64,000 nt of DNA from Collimonas pratensis (GCF_001584185.1 NZ_CP013234.1:1116001-1180000), one strand, 5' to 3'. Shown: positions 1 to 10,009, counted from the first letter of the stretch. Translations and numbers: made by a program. Notes: a model not told the origin generated them from the letters alone.

Positions 1-405
1 GGCACCCATGGCGATAAAAACCTGTCGGGCAATGGCGGCACGCCGCGCACCCGAGCCTCGGCCTCGCTGGCCTGGGATCGCGGACCGTTCAATGTGACGA
101 CTTCGCTCAATTATGTCAGCGCGATTGAAAACAAGAACGAAACCGGCGGTCCATGCCTGAACGTCGATCCGGCCACGGGCAAAGCCTTGACCAACTGCCG
201 CATAGCGTCGTTCACCACGGTCGACATGTTCGGCCGCTGGGACGTGAACAAGCAATGGCAAGTGACGGCGGCAATCGCCAATCTGTTTGACCGCCTGGCG
301 CCGCTGGACGTGCAAACCTACGGCCGCATCAACTACAACCCGTCGCTGCATCAGTCCGGCGCGGTGGGCCGCTACTTTACGGTGGGTGCCCGCTACACCT
401 TCTAA
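1..405 (+). CDS. TonB-dependent receptor, C-terminal end (5' truncated by window)
   Basis: The reading frame is open from base 1 to a TAA at 403-405. The peptide shows alternating polar/hydrophobic beta-strand character and ends in aromatic residues (YTF), the usual outer-membrane beta-barrel terminus recognised by the Bam machinery. The segment with NLFDR followed by GRINYNPSLH and GRYFTVGARYTF is the typical last strands of TonB-dependent receptors, which import siderophores, cobalamin or other large substrates with energy from TonB. Only about 134 residues are inside the window, so the plug domain and substrate cannot be judged. A good rho-independent terminator follows at once, so this is the end of its transcription unit. 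Confidence 0.85.
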   Translation, partial: GTHGDKNLSGNGGTPRTRASASLAWDRGPFNVTTSLNYVSAIENKNETGGPCLNVDPATGKALTNCRIASFTTVDMFGRWDVNKQWQVTAAIANLFDRLAPLDVQTYGRINYNPSLHQSGAVGRYFTVGARYTF

Positions 406-434
406 GTGCTGTAACCAATGGGTAGGAGCTTTAT

Positions 435-470
435 ACGCCAGTGAGATTCGCTCTGCTGGCGTTTTTTTTG
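435..470 (+). terminator. Rho-independent terminator after the receptor gene
   Basis: A perfect 7-bp stem (ACGCCAG at 435-441 with CTGGCGT at 456-462) runs into eight T residues at 462-469. It lies 30 bases after the receptor stop codon and separates it from the convergent metalloprotease gene. Confidence 0.85.
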
Positions 471-564
471 TTAGTTGAATGTTGCCGATTTTGCTTAGCC
501 TTGCTTATTGGCTGCTACATTGCATTGGCAGGACCGCCAGTGCGATCCTGCCGCTGAGGGCCGA

Positions 565-3374
565 TCAGTGAGGGAAACTGACCAGGCGCGCCTGCATTGC
601 CGATGACAAGCTCAGGTCAAAGCGGCCACCACTCGGCAAGGCCTTGATGTCAAACGTTGCACTGCCGTTTTGCAAGCCGTTGCCGAGTACGGTCTTGGCG
701 CCGCTAGCCGAGATATACATCAACGACAAGAACGGTTCCAGCGCCGCATTCCAGGTGACGGTCAACTGTCCGTTCTGGACCGTCCAGCCAACCGCCGACG
801 CCATTGCCTGGGCGTTGCCGGCAGCGGCGCTAGCGGCTTTCACACGTTGCACCTGGCCAGGCTGGCGCATGGCTTGCAGCTGTCCGTTGCGCAAGACGTC
901 GATGCTGGCGATCTCGCCGGGATTTGGCAAGCTGACCCAGAAATGGCTGGTTTTATCGCTGGCGTCGGCGACGCTGACCGGTTCAAACGGCAAGTTGTAG
1001 GTCTGGCCCGACACGGTAAGCACGCGCAGTGCATAGCTTGATTTGGCGGTTGCCGTATCGATGCGCAACTTGGTCGCCGAAGCCGACGCCGGATGCAACA
1101 GCACGCCTTGCGCCGTGATTTCGCCGGCGATGGTCAGGTAGCCATCCGGTGCTGCGGCTACGCCGGCGGCGGAGTTCAGCACCAGCGGCTGCGGAATCGC
1201 GGCAGTGCGCGACTCGGCGAACTGTTGTGCCCGGACGTAGCTGAAATCGGAGAACCATGTGCCGCCGCAATAACCCATGACATCTTTCATTTGCGTGTTG
1301 TTTGGCGTCAGCGGTGCGCTTAGCGTGCCGATCTGGGTGTCGCTGTCATACAGGCTGTTGTAGACCGCGAGCGCGCTCAGGTCAGCATTGTTGTTAGGGT
1401 AGGCCGGGTCGGGATCCGAGGCACCGCCGCAGGGGGCGTGGCTGAGAGAATGATTGTGGCCCATTTCATGCACCATGATGGCCTGCCATTGCGGCCAGTT
1501 ATTGTTGAACGGGTCGCCCTGGCCGGCGCTGCTGCTCCAGTCCAGGCCGATCGCCGCCACCGAAGAGCTACCGCCGTTGCTGCGGCTGCCTACATAGCCG
1601 AGGCCGGCTACGAATGAACCGGGGATCGGCGTGTACATCGGCACCAAGCCATAGTAAAAGGCATTCTTGTCTTCCGTTTCACGCGTGCTTTCCAGCTGGG
1701 TCAGTGCGGACGACCAGCTCATCGCCGTGGTGCTGCTTGCGCCGCTGATGGTCAGCGGCGCACGGCTGGTCACCGCGATATTGCCATTGGCATAGGGGTA
1801 GACCCGCGCCAGCGCTTTTTGCACATCCGACAGCGAAGGCGGCAGGACGCCAGTGGCGCCGCCAACGGTCAGCGGCACCAGCACCACGTGCATGCTGGTC
1901 GGCGTGCCAACTACTGGCGAGACGTCCTGGCTAGCCGGGCTATTGCTGGCGCCTGCGGCCACCTTGATGCTGACTTTGACGCCAGGCTGGACCCAGGCTG
2001 CCGGCAAGACGGCATTGAAAGTGTTATTCAGGTTGTAGTCGTCTTTTGCTGTAGGCAGGCTGGCCGGGCCGCTCATTGCGAGAGTGCCAAGCGCCACGCC
2101 AGCCTTGCTGGTGGCGGACAGATTCACCAGTGGGCTCTTGGCGCCGGCGGCCGGCGCCAGCACGGTCGCCCGAACCAGGGCCGGACGGCCTGGGGTGAGG
2201 CGCAGCGTCAGATCGCTGGCGCTTTTATCGAATACATGAACAAAATCGACGCCGCTGATCCACAAGCCGACATTGCCTGTGTTGTCGATGGTGCCGGCAT
2301 TGATAGCTGCCTGACCAGGGCGTTCAAGGTCAGCGTGCCGCTGCTTCCCAGCGCAACGCTCAGCACCAGCTGCGTATTGCTGCTGCTGACGATGGTGGTA
2401 GCTACGTTGCCTACGGTAGCGCCGGTGACGTTGCTCAGGTTGGTTCCGGTTACGGTCAATATCACTGTGCTGCCGCTGCTGGTGGTCTGCAGGGCTGTTG
2501 CAGTGACGGTCGGCACCACCGAAAATACGCCGGCGCTGACCACTTCCTGGTAGGGATCCACCACTGTCAACGGACCCGAGGCAGCGCCTGGCGGCACGAC
2601 GAAGCTGACCGTGCTGCTGGAGGCGGCGGTGACCGAGGCCACCGTGCCATTCGCAAAGCGGATATCCGTCACCGCCGCCAGGCCGCTGCCGTTAATCGTC
2701 ACGCTGCTGCCGACGATGCCGAGCTGCGGCAGTACGGCGACAATCGACGCCGGGCGATAGCTATGGAGCTGATAGGAAGTATTGACCGGTGCGCCATTGA
2801 CGATCAGCGTCAATGTGCCGAAAGTCGGTTGCGCCGGCATGGTGAGCGTCACCGCGCTGCTGGAGTTGCTGACGATCGCCAGGTTGGCGCCGGCCAGCTG
2901 ATAAGCACTGACCAGATCGAGATTCTTGCCCTGGATCGTGAAGTTGGCGCCGACGGCCACGTTGCTGGCGGATACGTTGGTGACCAGCGGCGCCGGTAGG
3001 CTGGAGACAAAGGTGGCCGACGACTGCACTGAAAACCCCGGGCCGGAAACAGTGATCACGCCGCTGACCGGGGTGGCCGGGACGGTAATGGCGATCTGGC
3101 TATCGCTGACGATAGAGAAGGTGACTGCAACGTTGCCGATGCTGACCGCCGTCACTTTTTGAAAACCGCTGCCGCTGACCGTCACGACTGAACCGGCGGA
3201 TGCGCTCGCGGCCGACAGCGCGGCAATACTCACCGCAGCAGCCGGGGACGGTGCAGCAATCGAGTTGGGCGCAGCTGCTGTGTTGTCGCCCGACCCACCG
3301 CCACCGCCGCAGCCGGCTTGACTTAACGTGACGCCAATCAGGATGAGAGCGAGCTTATATGTATGGCTTTTCAT
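565..3374 (-). pseudogene. Lipoprotein metalloprotease (M66-like) with IPT/TIG repeats, frameshifted
   Basis: Two overlapping reading frames on the minus strand (3374 to 2208 and 2265 to 565) together make one protein of about 930 residues. The first part begins with a signal peptide and a lipobox-like SQAGC followed by a glycine linker, then three to four IPT/TIG immunoglobulin-like domains with GSGF and GxxLxxV repeats. The second part is a secreted zinc protease: HEMGHNHSLSH near 1440-1471 fits HExxHxxxxxH with three histidine ligands, resembling family M66 (StcE/ToxR-regulated lipoprotease), although the usual glycine after HExxH is serine. The frame must shift between about 2290 and 2330; the downstream frame still reads sensibly upstream of 2265 (AAINAGTIDNTGNVGLW), so one missing base would explain the break. 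It may be a true pseudogene or a sequencing indel. Confidence 0.7.
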
Positions 3375-3905
3375 TGCTAAATGCTGCCTTTGAGAAAACT
3401 TAAATTACGCGATTTAACTGCAGAGGTACGTTAGTGGCAGCTAACTTCTTTGAAATTTCCGCATGGAAATATTGGGCGTGATTGTAAGTGCGAAAGATAG
3501 CGGCAGTAAAGCATTGCGTATTTGAGTTGTTGTTGGATGGGAATTGACTTGTTTGGCTCTTCGATGCTGTGCAATCGAAAGTTCGAGCGGACTTGCTTAG
3601 CTGCAGTCCCACAGCTGTAGTTGGATGCAAGAGTGCTTCCGGCACTCATGCGGCGGTATTGATGACTCGGCCGTATAGCTGGGTCGCGATGTTGATCATG
3701 CTTGTCGCGAAGGTAGGGAGTTGGCGATGCAGAAGAAAACGATGTTAAAAAAGAGCCTCGAAAAAAGCGAGTCCTGATTTACAGTCCTATAGACGCTACG
3801 CGGCTCATCACACATTCTTGATAAGACGTTGTAAACGACCGCGTCTGGCGACTATAGACCTTTAGGTAATGCGACACTAATTCAGTGCCGGTTCGCTGAG
3901 AAGAG
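3375..3905. other. Gene-free stretch between protease and Wzz remnant
   Basis: Open frames here are short and have no recognisable family features. On the minus strand a short open stretch ending near 3645 could be the tail of a lost gene, but I cannot identify it. The protease promoter must lie just above 3374. The area belongs to a decaying segment that also holds the Wzz remnant and the IS21 scar. Confidence 0.4.
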
Positions 3906-4770
3906 TTAGATGTCGATTGCCGAATTGCCGCGCAATAACTCGCGTAAATCCTTGTCGCGAATGAGCGACCAGATTGCGGCTATGAGGCATCCCAGAATTA
4001 GTCCGATCAGTACGCCGATTATTTTTTTCGGATATGCCGCGGGTTTCGGTACATAGATCTCAGTTACGGCCTTTGTATTGAAAGTGCGGTAGGGACTGAG
4101 CTGTTCATCAAGACTATTGATTTGATCTCGGAAGGCGCGTGTTTCCGTATCATTTGATTTCAGCATAGAAGCCAGCAAGATACTTTCTGAAAACTTCCGT
4201 TCAATTGTCCCGGCACTATTTGCTTTTTTGATCGGTTCGAGGATGGCGCTGCGCTCGTCTTCGATCTTTTTCAATGAAGCAGTTACATCAGCCAGATTAT
4301 TTTTCAATTTGGTAACGGAGGGGGCAGAAGCATTGCATGCTCGTTCCGCAATATCTGAAACGCTGCTGATAAATTTGCTTGCGCTTCTTCAGGTGAATAA
4401 CCACTGACTTTCATTTCTAGCAAATTTCCGCCCTTTGCGAGGGTTGCAGTCAGCGTTTTTTTTATGAGCGCGCTGCGATCACTTTTTGATTCGTCAGACG
4501 GCAGGTTTTGCGATTGCAGTACCTCTGTCACAAAGCTGGAGAACTTTATGCGTTGGACGACTTATTTGGATCTGCCAGTAAATTCGAGGGTCCGCCAATC
4601 TGGCCGATTTGCAGCAGCATAGTTGCCGGCCATTGTTTAGGAATGGTGTATGTCACGCCCAGTGCGACTAATGCTCCTAATAACCCAAAGGTCAGAAAGC
4701 GCAACGTATGACGTTTTAAAATGTTAAGTAAAGTTGGTTTCGATGCTGGCGAATTTGTAGACGGCGTCAT
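3906..4770 (-). pseudogene. Wzz-like chain-length determinant, broken by two frameshifts
   Basis: Three consecutive minus-strand fragments in three different frames (4770-4546, 4531-4304, 4307-3906) read in order as one Wzz/polysaccharide co-polymerase-like protein. The first carries the N-terminal cytoplasmic segment, a membrane helix (about residues 25-45) and IGQIGGP; the second the periplasmic LLEMKVSGYSPEEAQANL; the third the end of the periplasmic part and a C-terminal helix (IIGVLIGLILGCLIAAIW). The layout and many positions match the intact gene at 54615-55493 (IGQLPVTP, SVTAFSQEDAKTYLNAA). Such proteins set the length of exopolysaccharide or O-antigen chains in the inner membrane. 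With two frame breaks this copy is almost certainly dead. No polysaccharide genes accompany it. Confidence 0.8.
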
Positions 4771-5064
4771 TGATGGCTGAAGACTCTATGATTATTGGCA
4801 AATGCTCACATAATGGTACAACAGCAAGAGTCTTGAAGATATATGTATGACAAATTTTAACTAACTTAATATGCCGCATTTGCGTCACCATTATTGCTTT
4901 ATTCGCAATGTCGGCGTTTCAAACCTGGGACTGCTGGGATGGACTGCGGTAAGAGATCGTACGGCTGCGTCGCAGCATTTGCGTGGCGGGATTACGGGCT
5001 TGTGCCATGCCAAAAATCTTTTGGTTGGGGACACAATGATGAAAAAGTGGCGCAGAAGTTGTTG

Positions 5065-5545
5065 ATTTGCGCCGAAAACTGACCCACTTAGCTGGATAAT
5101 TTGCATCGAAAATTGACCCACGTATAGACCACAATCCTACTCAATATAGTGAGTGGGAGATTGGAGTGATCGACGTGGCATTATTAGGCATTATTCGACG
5201 CTGGCACCTTCGTGACCAGGTCTCCTTGAGGGAGATCGCCAGGCGCTTGGGGATCTCCAGAAACACCGTCAGACGCTATCTACGCTCAGAAATCGTAGAG
5301 CCGGCTTATCGGGATCGACGCACTCCCAGTGCTCTTGATCAGTACGCCTTCAAACTTTCATCCTGGCTTAAAACCGAAGCGACAAAGTCTCGAAAACAGC
5401 GGCGCAGCTTAAAACAGATCCATGCTGATTTATGTGAGCTAGGCTTTGAAGGATCCTACGACCGGGTTGCCGCCTTTGCGCGACAGTGGCGAGTGGATCA
5501 GTTGGATAGGGTCAATTCTGCAAGCAAAGGGACAACAAGGGGCAA
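5065..5545 (+). mobile_element. IS21-family element remnant, left end plus istA stump
   Basis: Two copies of a 24-bp motif, ATTTGC then CGAAAA and TGACCCAC, lie at 5065-5088 and 5099-5122, 34 bp apart. Repeated internal terminal motifs of this kind are characteristic of IS21-family ends, and an istA-type gene starts 44 bp further on. The element stops abruptly after about 380 bp of istA, where sequence of a TetR gene begins. istB and the right end are missing, so the element cannot move. Confidence 0.7.
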
Positions 5546-5549
5546 GTAA
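5166..5549 (+). pseudogene. istA: IS21-family transposase IstA, N-terminal fragment
   Basis: The frame starts with GTG (V-I-D-V-A) behind a purine-rich GGGAGATTGGAG. The first 45 residues form the IstA helix-turn-helix: IRRWHLRDQVSLREIARRLG then SRNTVRRYLRSEIVEP, which binds the terminal repeats of the element. RRSLKQIHADLCELGFEGSYDRVAAFARQWR continues the family pattern to about residue 115. A full IstA is around 400-500 residues with a DDE integrase core; here it ends at residue 127 because unrelated DNA follows. It is a deletion scar with no catalytic domain. Confidence 0.85.
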
Positions 5550-6018
5550 GCTCACGTTCGATGCGGTATGTATGAAAATTGGAGCTAGCCGCGGGGCCAT
5601 AACCTATAACTTCCCCACAAAACGAGACTTGGTGGTTGCCATGATTGATCACATGTTCGAGCACACGAGAAGCCTGGTCGAGCAAGCGATAAAAATGGAA
5701 AAAGATGTGCCAAATACCATTCTAAAGTCTATGGTACGTTTGACCGCAGATGTATCCGGGCGGATGAAAGATTTTTCACAAGGACTCTTTCAGAGCGCCG
5801 TCGCAGAAGAGCCTAGCGTAATAGAGCCATTCTCCCAGTTCTATGGTGACTATTGGGCAAAAATCGTCGAGGAGGCACAAGATCCAGTTCGGGCTTTAAT
5901 GATCTGGACGTCCGTGGAAGGTCTGATACTACTTGATAGTTACAAACCCCCCCCGTATACACACGAGCAGCGAAACGCATTGGTCGAATTATTACTTGTT
6001 GAAGCTTCGCATGCCTAG
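5446..6018 (+). pseudogene. TetR-family regulator, N terminus replaced by IS21 sequence
   Basis: From about 5535 the product reads as a TetR/AcrR repressor: GASKLTFDAVCMKIGASRGA and ITYNFPTKRDLVVAMIDHMF are helices 2-4 of the TetR DNA-binding domain, followed by an all-helical ligand-binding half to residue 190. The first residues of a normal TetR (helix 1) are missing. The open frame instead begins at 5446 inside istA, read in another frame, so the leading 28 or so residues are artefactual. It may still be expressed as a chimera but probably lost its native promoter and start. Its original target is unknown; no efflux gene lies beside it. Confidence 0.75.
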
Positions 6019-6044
6019 CCAGTAGGAAGGCAATTTGAAAATTC

Positions 6045-6077
6045 TTCGACAAATACGATTGAATCGTATTTGTCGAA
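6045..6077. repeat. Perfect 16-bp inverted repeat with 1-bp centre
   Basis: TTCGACAAATACGATT at 6045-6060 is the exact reverse complement of 6062-6077, with a single G between. It lies 27 bases after the TetR-like stop and about 80 bases before the next gene. There is no T-run, so it is not a standard terminator; a dyad operator or a hairpin transcript end are both possible. Confidence 0.8.
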
Positions 6078-6155
6078 ATAAATGGATATGGAGCTAAGTC
6101 GTACTAGCATCCGGTAACATGAAAATTTGTTCCACGCTAGATATATTAACAACCA

Positions 6156-6464
6156 ATGTTTCATGTTAATACCCTCCTTAAAAACCAAATGCAGCCCATG
6201 AAAAATGCAAAGGATGTAAGTGAATATGTCAGAAACGCGAACAGGCTGTTGGACGTAGTCAAAATTCAACTTGGACTCCAAAACGATGCCGCGCTCTCAC
6301 GTTGTCTAAAAGTGCCCCCGCCGGCCATCAGCAAAATTCGGCACGGCAATTCGGTTGTAAGTGCGTCCCTTTTGATCGCTCTTCACGAAGTCACTAATTT
6401 ATCAGTTGCTGAACTGAAGCGTGCTTTGAGCTCGAGTACTCCTTGTGAGTATAAGAATGAGTGA
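6156..6464 (+). CDS. Small XRE/Cro-like helix-turn-helix protein
   Basis: The 102-residue product contains a Cro/CI-type helix-turn-helix: LGLQNDAALSRCLKVPPPAI then SKIRHGNSVVSASLLIALHE at about residues 40-80, where DAALSR is the positioning helix and PPPAISKIR the recognition helix. Such proteins are common in beta-proteobacterial accessory DNA as stand-alone regulators. Three in-frame ATGs (6156, 6189, 6198) are possible and none has a strong Shine-Dalgarno; the internal ones fit better because the conserved part begins around KNAKDVSEYV. Its targets cannot be inferred; the palindrome at 6045-6077 is a nearby candidate. Confidence 0.7.
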   Translation: MFHVNTLLKNQMQPMKNAKDVSEYVRNANRLLDVVKIQLGLQNDAALSRCLKVPPPAISKIRHGNSVVSASLLIALHEVTNLSVAELKRALSSSTPCEYKNE

Positions 6465-6578
6465 GTTGGATCTTGATTTGTGCTCATTCTTGTCTCGTCT
6501 TTGGAGTGAATCCTCGGGCCGGAACAAGGTTGTTTGAAGAATGAAGCCGCTTGCAAAGCCTTTTGTGCCTCAAATTGA

Positions 6579-7007
6579 TTGGGTTGTTCGGAAATTTGCA
6601 GATCCAAATATAACTTCCGTTCACTTCGGCTTCATGACCGCCTGGGTATTTTAGGAGAATCAATTCGAGGCCTTCTCCTTGACTCTGGGCATGCGTTCCA
6701 CGTTGACACTACTGCGCGAGCTCGCGACGCATTGCGAGCATGGTTCGCAGGTGCGCCTCGGGAAGTGCAAGTTGCATGCGACTCGGAAACAGATTTTCGT
6801 TTCCTGGTCAATTTGCTTGGCGTACCTCGGCCGGCAAATCTGGCTGCATCCTATTTCGATCTCAGGCCATTAATCGACACAACAATTTACGATCAAGCCG
6901 CGACTGCTTACTATCAAACTGACAACCGAGTGCATCATGCATTGACCGACGCACGTGCCTATCAACGAGGCTGGCTTGCTTGGATGGATGCCCAGAAGAA
7001 GGGCTAA
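6579..7007 (+). pseudogene. DEDD-type 3'-5' exonuclease-like protein, N terminus missing
   Basis: The last 110 residues look like the C-terminal part of a ribonuclease-H-fold exonuclease: a mid-protein acidic motif (VACDSETDFRFLVNLL) and a final HHALTDARAYQRGWLAWMDA, matching the HxAxxDA signature with its catalytic aspartate. In this family an N-terminal strand with the D-x-E pair (LDTEF-like) should come first, and it is absent: the first 25 residues do not resemble it. The protein therefore lacks two metal-binding acidic residues and is probably inactive. The HAD gene follows 15 bases later, so they may once have been one operon. Confidence 0.55.
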
Positions 7008-7022
7008 CAACTTGATAGCCGA

Positions 7023-7715
7023 ATGGGTTACCTACGCTTCCTATCCAAACTTCCGGTTCCAGTGGAAAATAGAGGCTCCGGCCACGATAAAGGTACTGTC
7101 TTGCCACACAAGAGAATAGGAACCATCGCGCTCGACGCCGATGGCGTTTTGCTGAACTTCCATGAAGCCTACCGGCAAGCGTGGCAGCGAGCATTCGGGA
7201 TACTGCCTGCAGTGCTTGATCCCCAAGCGTACTGGCCTATTGACCGTTGGGAAGTTGAACGGCTTGATGGTGATCGACTGGCGCATTTCCGCAAGTATTT
7301 TGATGAGAATTTTTGGTCCACTGTGCCGGCAATCGACGGCGCCGTCGACGCTTGCCTGAGACTGAAGGATGCTGGTTACGAGTTGGTGTGTGTCAGCGCG
7401 GTGGAGCAGAGCTTCCAGGCGGCACGGCTGCAAAATCTGCGTGAGTGCGGCTTCCCAATTGAGCGCGTAATCGCTACGGAAGGGATCGCGGAAGAAATTA
7501 ACCCTAAGGCAGCCGCACTACGAGAGTTACGGCCGCTCGCATTCGTCGACGACTACTTGCCTTATTTACGCGGCTTGCCGGCCGACATTCATGCGGCCCT
7601 GGTGCTCCGAGAACTCAACGGGAGTCCTAATGCAGGAGAGGAGGTGGCATTATCCCACTCCCAACACCTGAATCTGGCAGAGTTCGCATCCTGGTGGTTG
7701 AGCAAAGACCGCTAA
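7023..7715 (+). CDS. HAD-superfamily hydrolase
   Basis: Motif I is clear: IALDADGVLLNFHEAYRQAW at about residues 33-52, with the nucleophile and acid/base aspartates in DADGV. LVCVSAVEQSFQAARLQNL supplies motif II (Ser), a lysine follows (NPKAAALREL), and LAFVDDYLPYLRGLP gives the acidic motif IV. The whole is a 230-residue phosphatase-type HAD with a small helical cap. The substrate is unknown. The start is uncertain: the family core begins around residue 30 and no good ribosome site precedes the first ATG. It lies downstream of the truncated exonuclease gene. Confidence 0.75.
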   Translation: MGYLRFLSKLPVPVENRGSGHDKGTVLPHKRIGTIALDADGVLLNFHEAYRQAWQRAFGILPAVLDPQAYWPIDRWEVERLDGDRLAHFRKYFDENFWSTVPAIDGAVDACLRLKDAGYELVCVSAVEQSFQAARLQNLRECGFPIERVIATEGIAEEINPKAAALRELRPLAFVDDYLPYLRGLPADIHAALVLRELNGSPNAGEEVALSHSQHLNLAEFASWWLSKDR

Positions 7716-7988
7716 AACGAGAGTCAAATTCGAAGGCATACATGCCCACATCTGATCGGCATGGGGATGGTCGCGAATTCGGATGAGGAGTTTTATGTTG
7801 AAATTCCGTATCTAGATAGCGAATGCAGCGATTTTGTGCGAGGGACGGTTGGCTTTGCGGCATTGGGGGCTAACATTGCAGCCAACGCAGTTGTGGAACA
7901 AAAATGGCGAACGCTTAACCTTCGATGCCGCCGCCCAGCGGCGTTTCCCGCTATAAAAGCGATAGTGACCATTCAACCAGGACCGTCC

Positions 7989-8912
7989 ATGGACCGACTC
8001 AGTGTGATGAGATTGTTTGTCGATGCCTCGACGCTAGGTAGTTTTTCCGCGGCGGGGCGCAAGCACGGCTTGTCGCCGGCGGCCTCCAGCGCCGCCATCC
8101 AGCGCCTTGAAACAACATTGCGGGTCAAGCTGTTCGAACGCACCACGCGCCGCCTGCGGCTGACCGAGGAAGGCCAGCTTTACAAGGAATACAGCCAGCA
8201 GGCGCTGGAGCTGATGGACCAGGCCGAGCAGATGCTGCAGGCGGGCAAGAGCCTGGTGCAGGGCACAGTCAGGATTTCAGCGCCATCGGACCTGGGGCGC
8301 AATCTCTTGTTCAGCTATCTTGACCAATTCCAGCGCCGGCATCCGCAGGTGCAGTTCGCCTTGTCGCTGACCGATTCCACCGCCAACCTGGTGCAGGACG
8401 ATATCGACCTGGCGATCCGCTACGGCATGCCGCCCGACAGCGCCATGGTGGCGCGGCCGCTGCTGCCGAACCGGCGCGTGGTCTGCGTCGCGCCGGAATG
8501 CGCGGCGCACGTCGGTGTGCCGCAGACGCCGGAGCAGTTGGCCAGCCTGCCGACGCTGGTGCTGCTCAACGTCGCCGGGCCGATGAACGAATGGCGCTAC
8601 CGCGCCGGCGGCAAGCCGAAATCGGTGCGTGTCAGCCACTACCAGCAGAGCAACGATGGCGAAATCATTCGCAAATGGGCTTTGCTCGGCCACGGTTATG
8701 CCTACAAATCGCTGCTCGATATCAGTGCCGATTTGCGGGCTGGCCGGCTGATCACGGTACTGGATGAATTTTTCACCGAAAGCGCACCACTCAACGTGCT
8801 GTATCACCGTAGCCGTTTTCAGCCCCCGCGGGTCAAGCTATTGATAGAGTTCCTGCAGGAGCGCTTCGCTGCCAGCGCCGCTGACTCGGGTCAGGCCGAG
8901 GCCGGCGGATAG
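7989..8912 (+). CDS. LysR-family transcriptional regulator
   Basis: I choose the ATG at 7989 (MDRLSVMRLFVDASTLGSFS) because the frame upstream lacks family similarity. Residues 1-60 form the winged helix-turn-helix (AAGRKHGLSPAASSAAIQRL), followed by the LTEEGQLYKEYSQQALELMD linker helix and a periplasmic-binding-type effector domain to residue 307. The subfamily with LFERTTRRLRLT and DIDLAIRYG is the one often found beside oxidoreductase genes. It converges with, and overlaps by about 20 bases, the OYE-family gene on the other strand, its likely partner. No operator could be singled out. Confidence 0.9.
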   Translation: MDRLSVMRLFVDASTLGSFSAAGRKHGLSPAASSAAIQRLETTLRVKLFERTTRRLRLTEEGQLYKEYSQQALELMDQAEQMLQAGKSLVQGTVRISAPSDLGRNLLFSYLDQFQRRHPQVQFALSLTDSTANLVQDDIDLAIRYGMPPDSAMVARPLLPNRRVVCVAPECAAHVGVPQTPEQLASLPTLVLLNVAGPMNEWRYRAGGKPKSVRVSHYQQSNDGEIIRKWALLGHGYAYKSLLDISADLRAGRLITVLDEFFTESAPLNVLYHRSRFQPPRVKLLIEFLQERFAASAADSGQAEAGG

Positions 8913-9982
8913 TCGGTATACCCGGCACGCTCGCCGCCGAACAGGGTGGCACTATCATGGCCAGCCAGCGGCAGCTTCTCTGCCAGCCGCCGCGGCAGGT
9001 CTGGATTGCCGACGAACGGCCGACCGAACGCCACCAGGTCCGCCAAACCTTGCTCCAGGATCCGCGCCGCACGGTCGCTGTCGTAGCGGTCGGCGACGAT
9101 AAGGCTGCCGTTGAACACTGCACGCAGGTCGTGGCGGAACTGGTCGGGAATGGTGGGCGCATCGTCCCAGTCGGCTTCCGAAAGATGGATGTAAGCGATG
9201 CCGAGGCGGTCCAGGCCGGCGGCGGCGTGCAGGATGGCCGGCACGATTTCGGGATCGGCCATGTCCTTGAAGGTAATGTAGGGCGCAAGCCTGATGCCTA
9301 GCCGGTGCGCGCCGATTTCGTCGGCCACGGCGGCCGCCAGTTCCAGCAGGAAGCGGGTGCGGTTTTCGATGGCTCCGCCGTACTGGTCGTCGCGCTGGTT
9401 GGAGACGGTACGCAAGAACTGGTCGACAAGGTAACCGTTGCCGCCATGAATTTCGACGCCGTCGAAACCGGCCGCGATAGCATTTGCCGCGCCCTGCCGG
9501 AAATCGGCGATCACGTCCTGGATTTCCGCCACCGACAGCGCGCGCGGCACCGGACAATCGACCATGCGGCCGATGCCGTCGTCGCCGACGATCCAGACCT
9601 GGGTGCCGCGCAGCTGTATCGCCGAGGGCGCCACCGTCCTGGAATACGCCATGCGAGACACGGCCGACATGCCACAGCTGCAGGAACATCTTGCCGCCGG
9701 CGGCATGCACGGCATCGGTGACCAGCCGCCAGCCGGCCACCTGCTCTGCATCATAAATGCCTGGCGTGAAGGAATAACCCTGGCCCTGGCGCGAAATCTG
9801 GGTCGCTTCGCTGACGATCAGGCCGGCGCTGGCGCGCTGCGCATAATATTCCGCCATCATGGTATTCGGAATATCGCCCGGTTGCGAACTGCGGGCGCGT
9901 GTCATGGGCGCCATCACGATGCGGTTGGAGATTGCAGGCTGCCCAGTTGCGCCGGGGCGAACAAAGCGTTTGCCAAAGTCAT
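8891..9982 (-). pseudogene. Old Yellow Enzyme-family alkene reductase, two frameshifts
   Basis: On the minus strand ATG 9982 gives MTLANALFAPAQLGSL, the normal OYE start, but the frame breaks within 20 codons. A second frame continues with SNRIVMAPMTRARSSQPGD through LQLWHVGRVSHGVFQDGG, and a third from about 9625 with GFDGVEIHGGNGYLVDQFLR, DQYGGAIENRTRFLLELAAA and GRPFVGNPDLPRR to the stop at 8891. Each break is repaired by adding one base (near 9945 and near 9620). The HGGN motif holds the substrate-binding His and Asn of flavin-dependent ene-reductases. The sequence is otherwise well conserved, so recent decay or assembly indels are both possible. The SnoaL-like gene lies directly upstream and the LysR gene converges. 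Confidence 0.8.
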
Positions 9983-10009
9983 GATTGAATTTCCTATAAA
10001 AAGTGAAGA

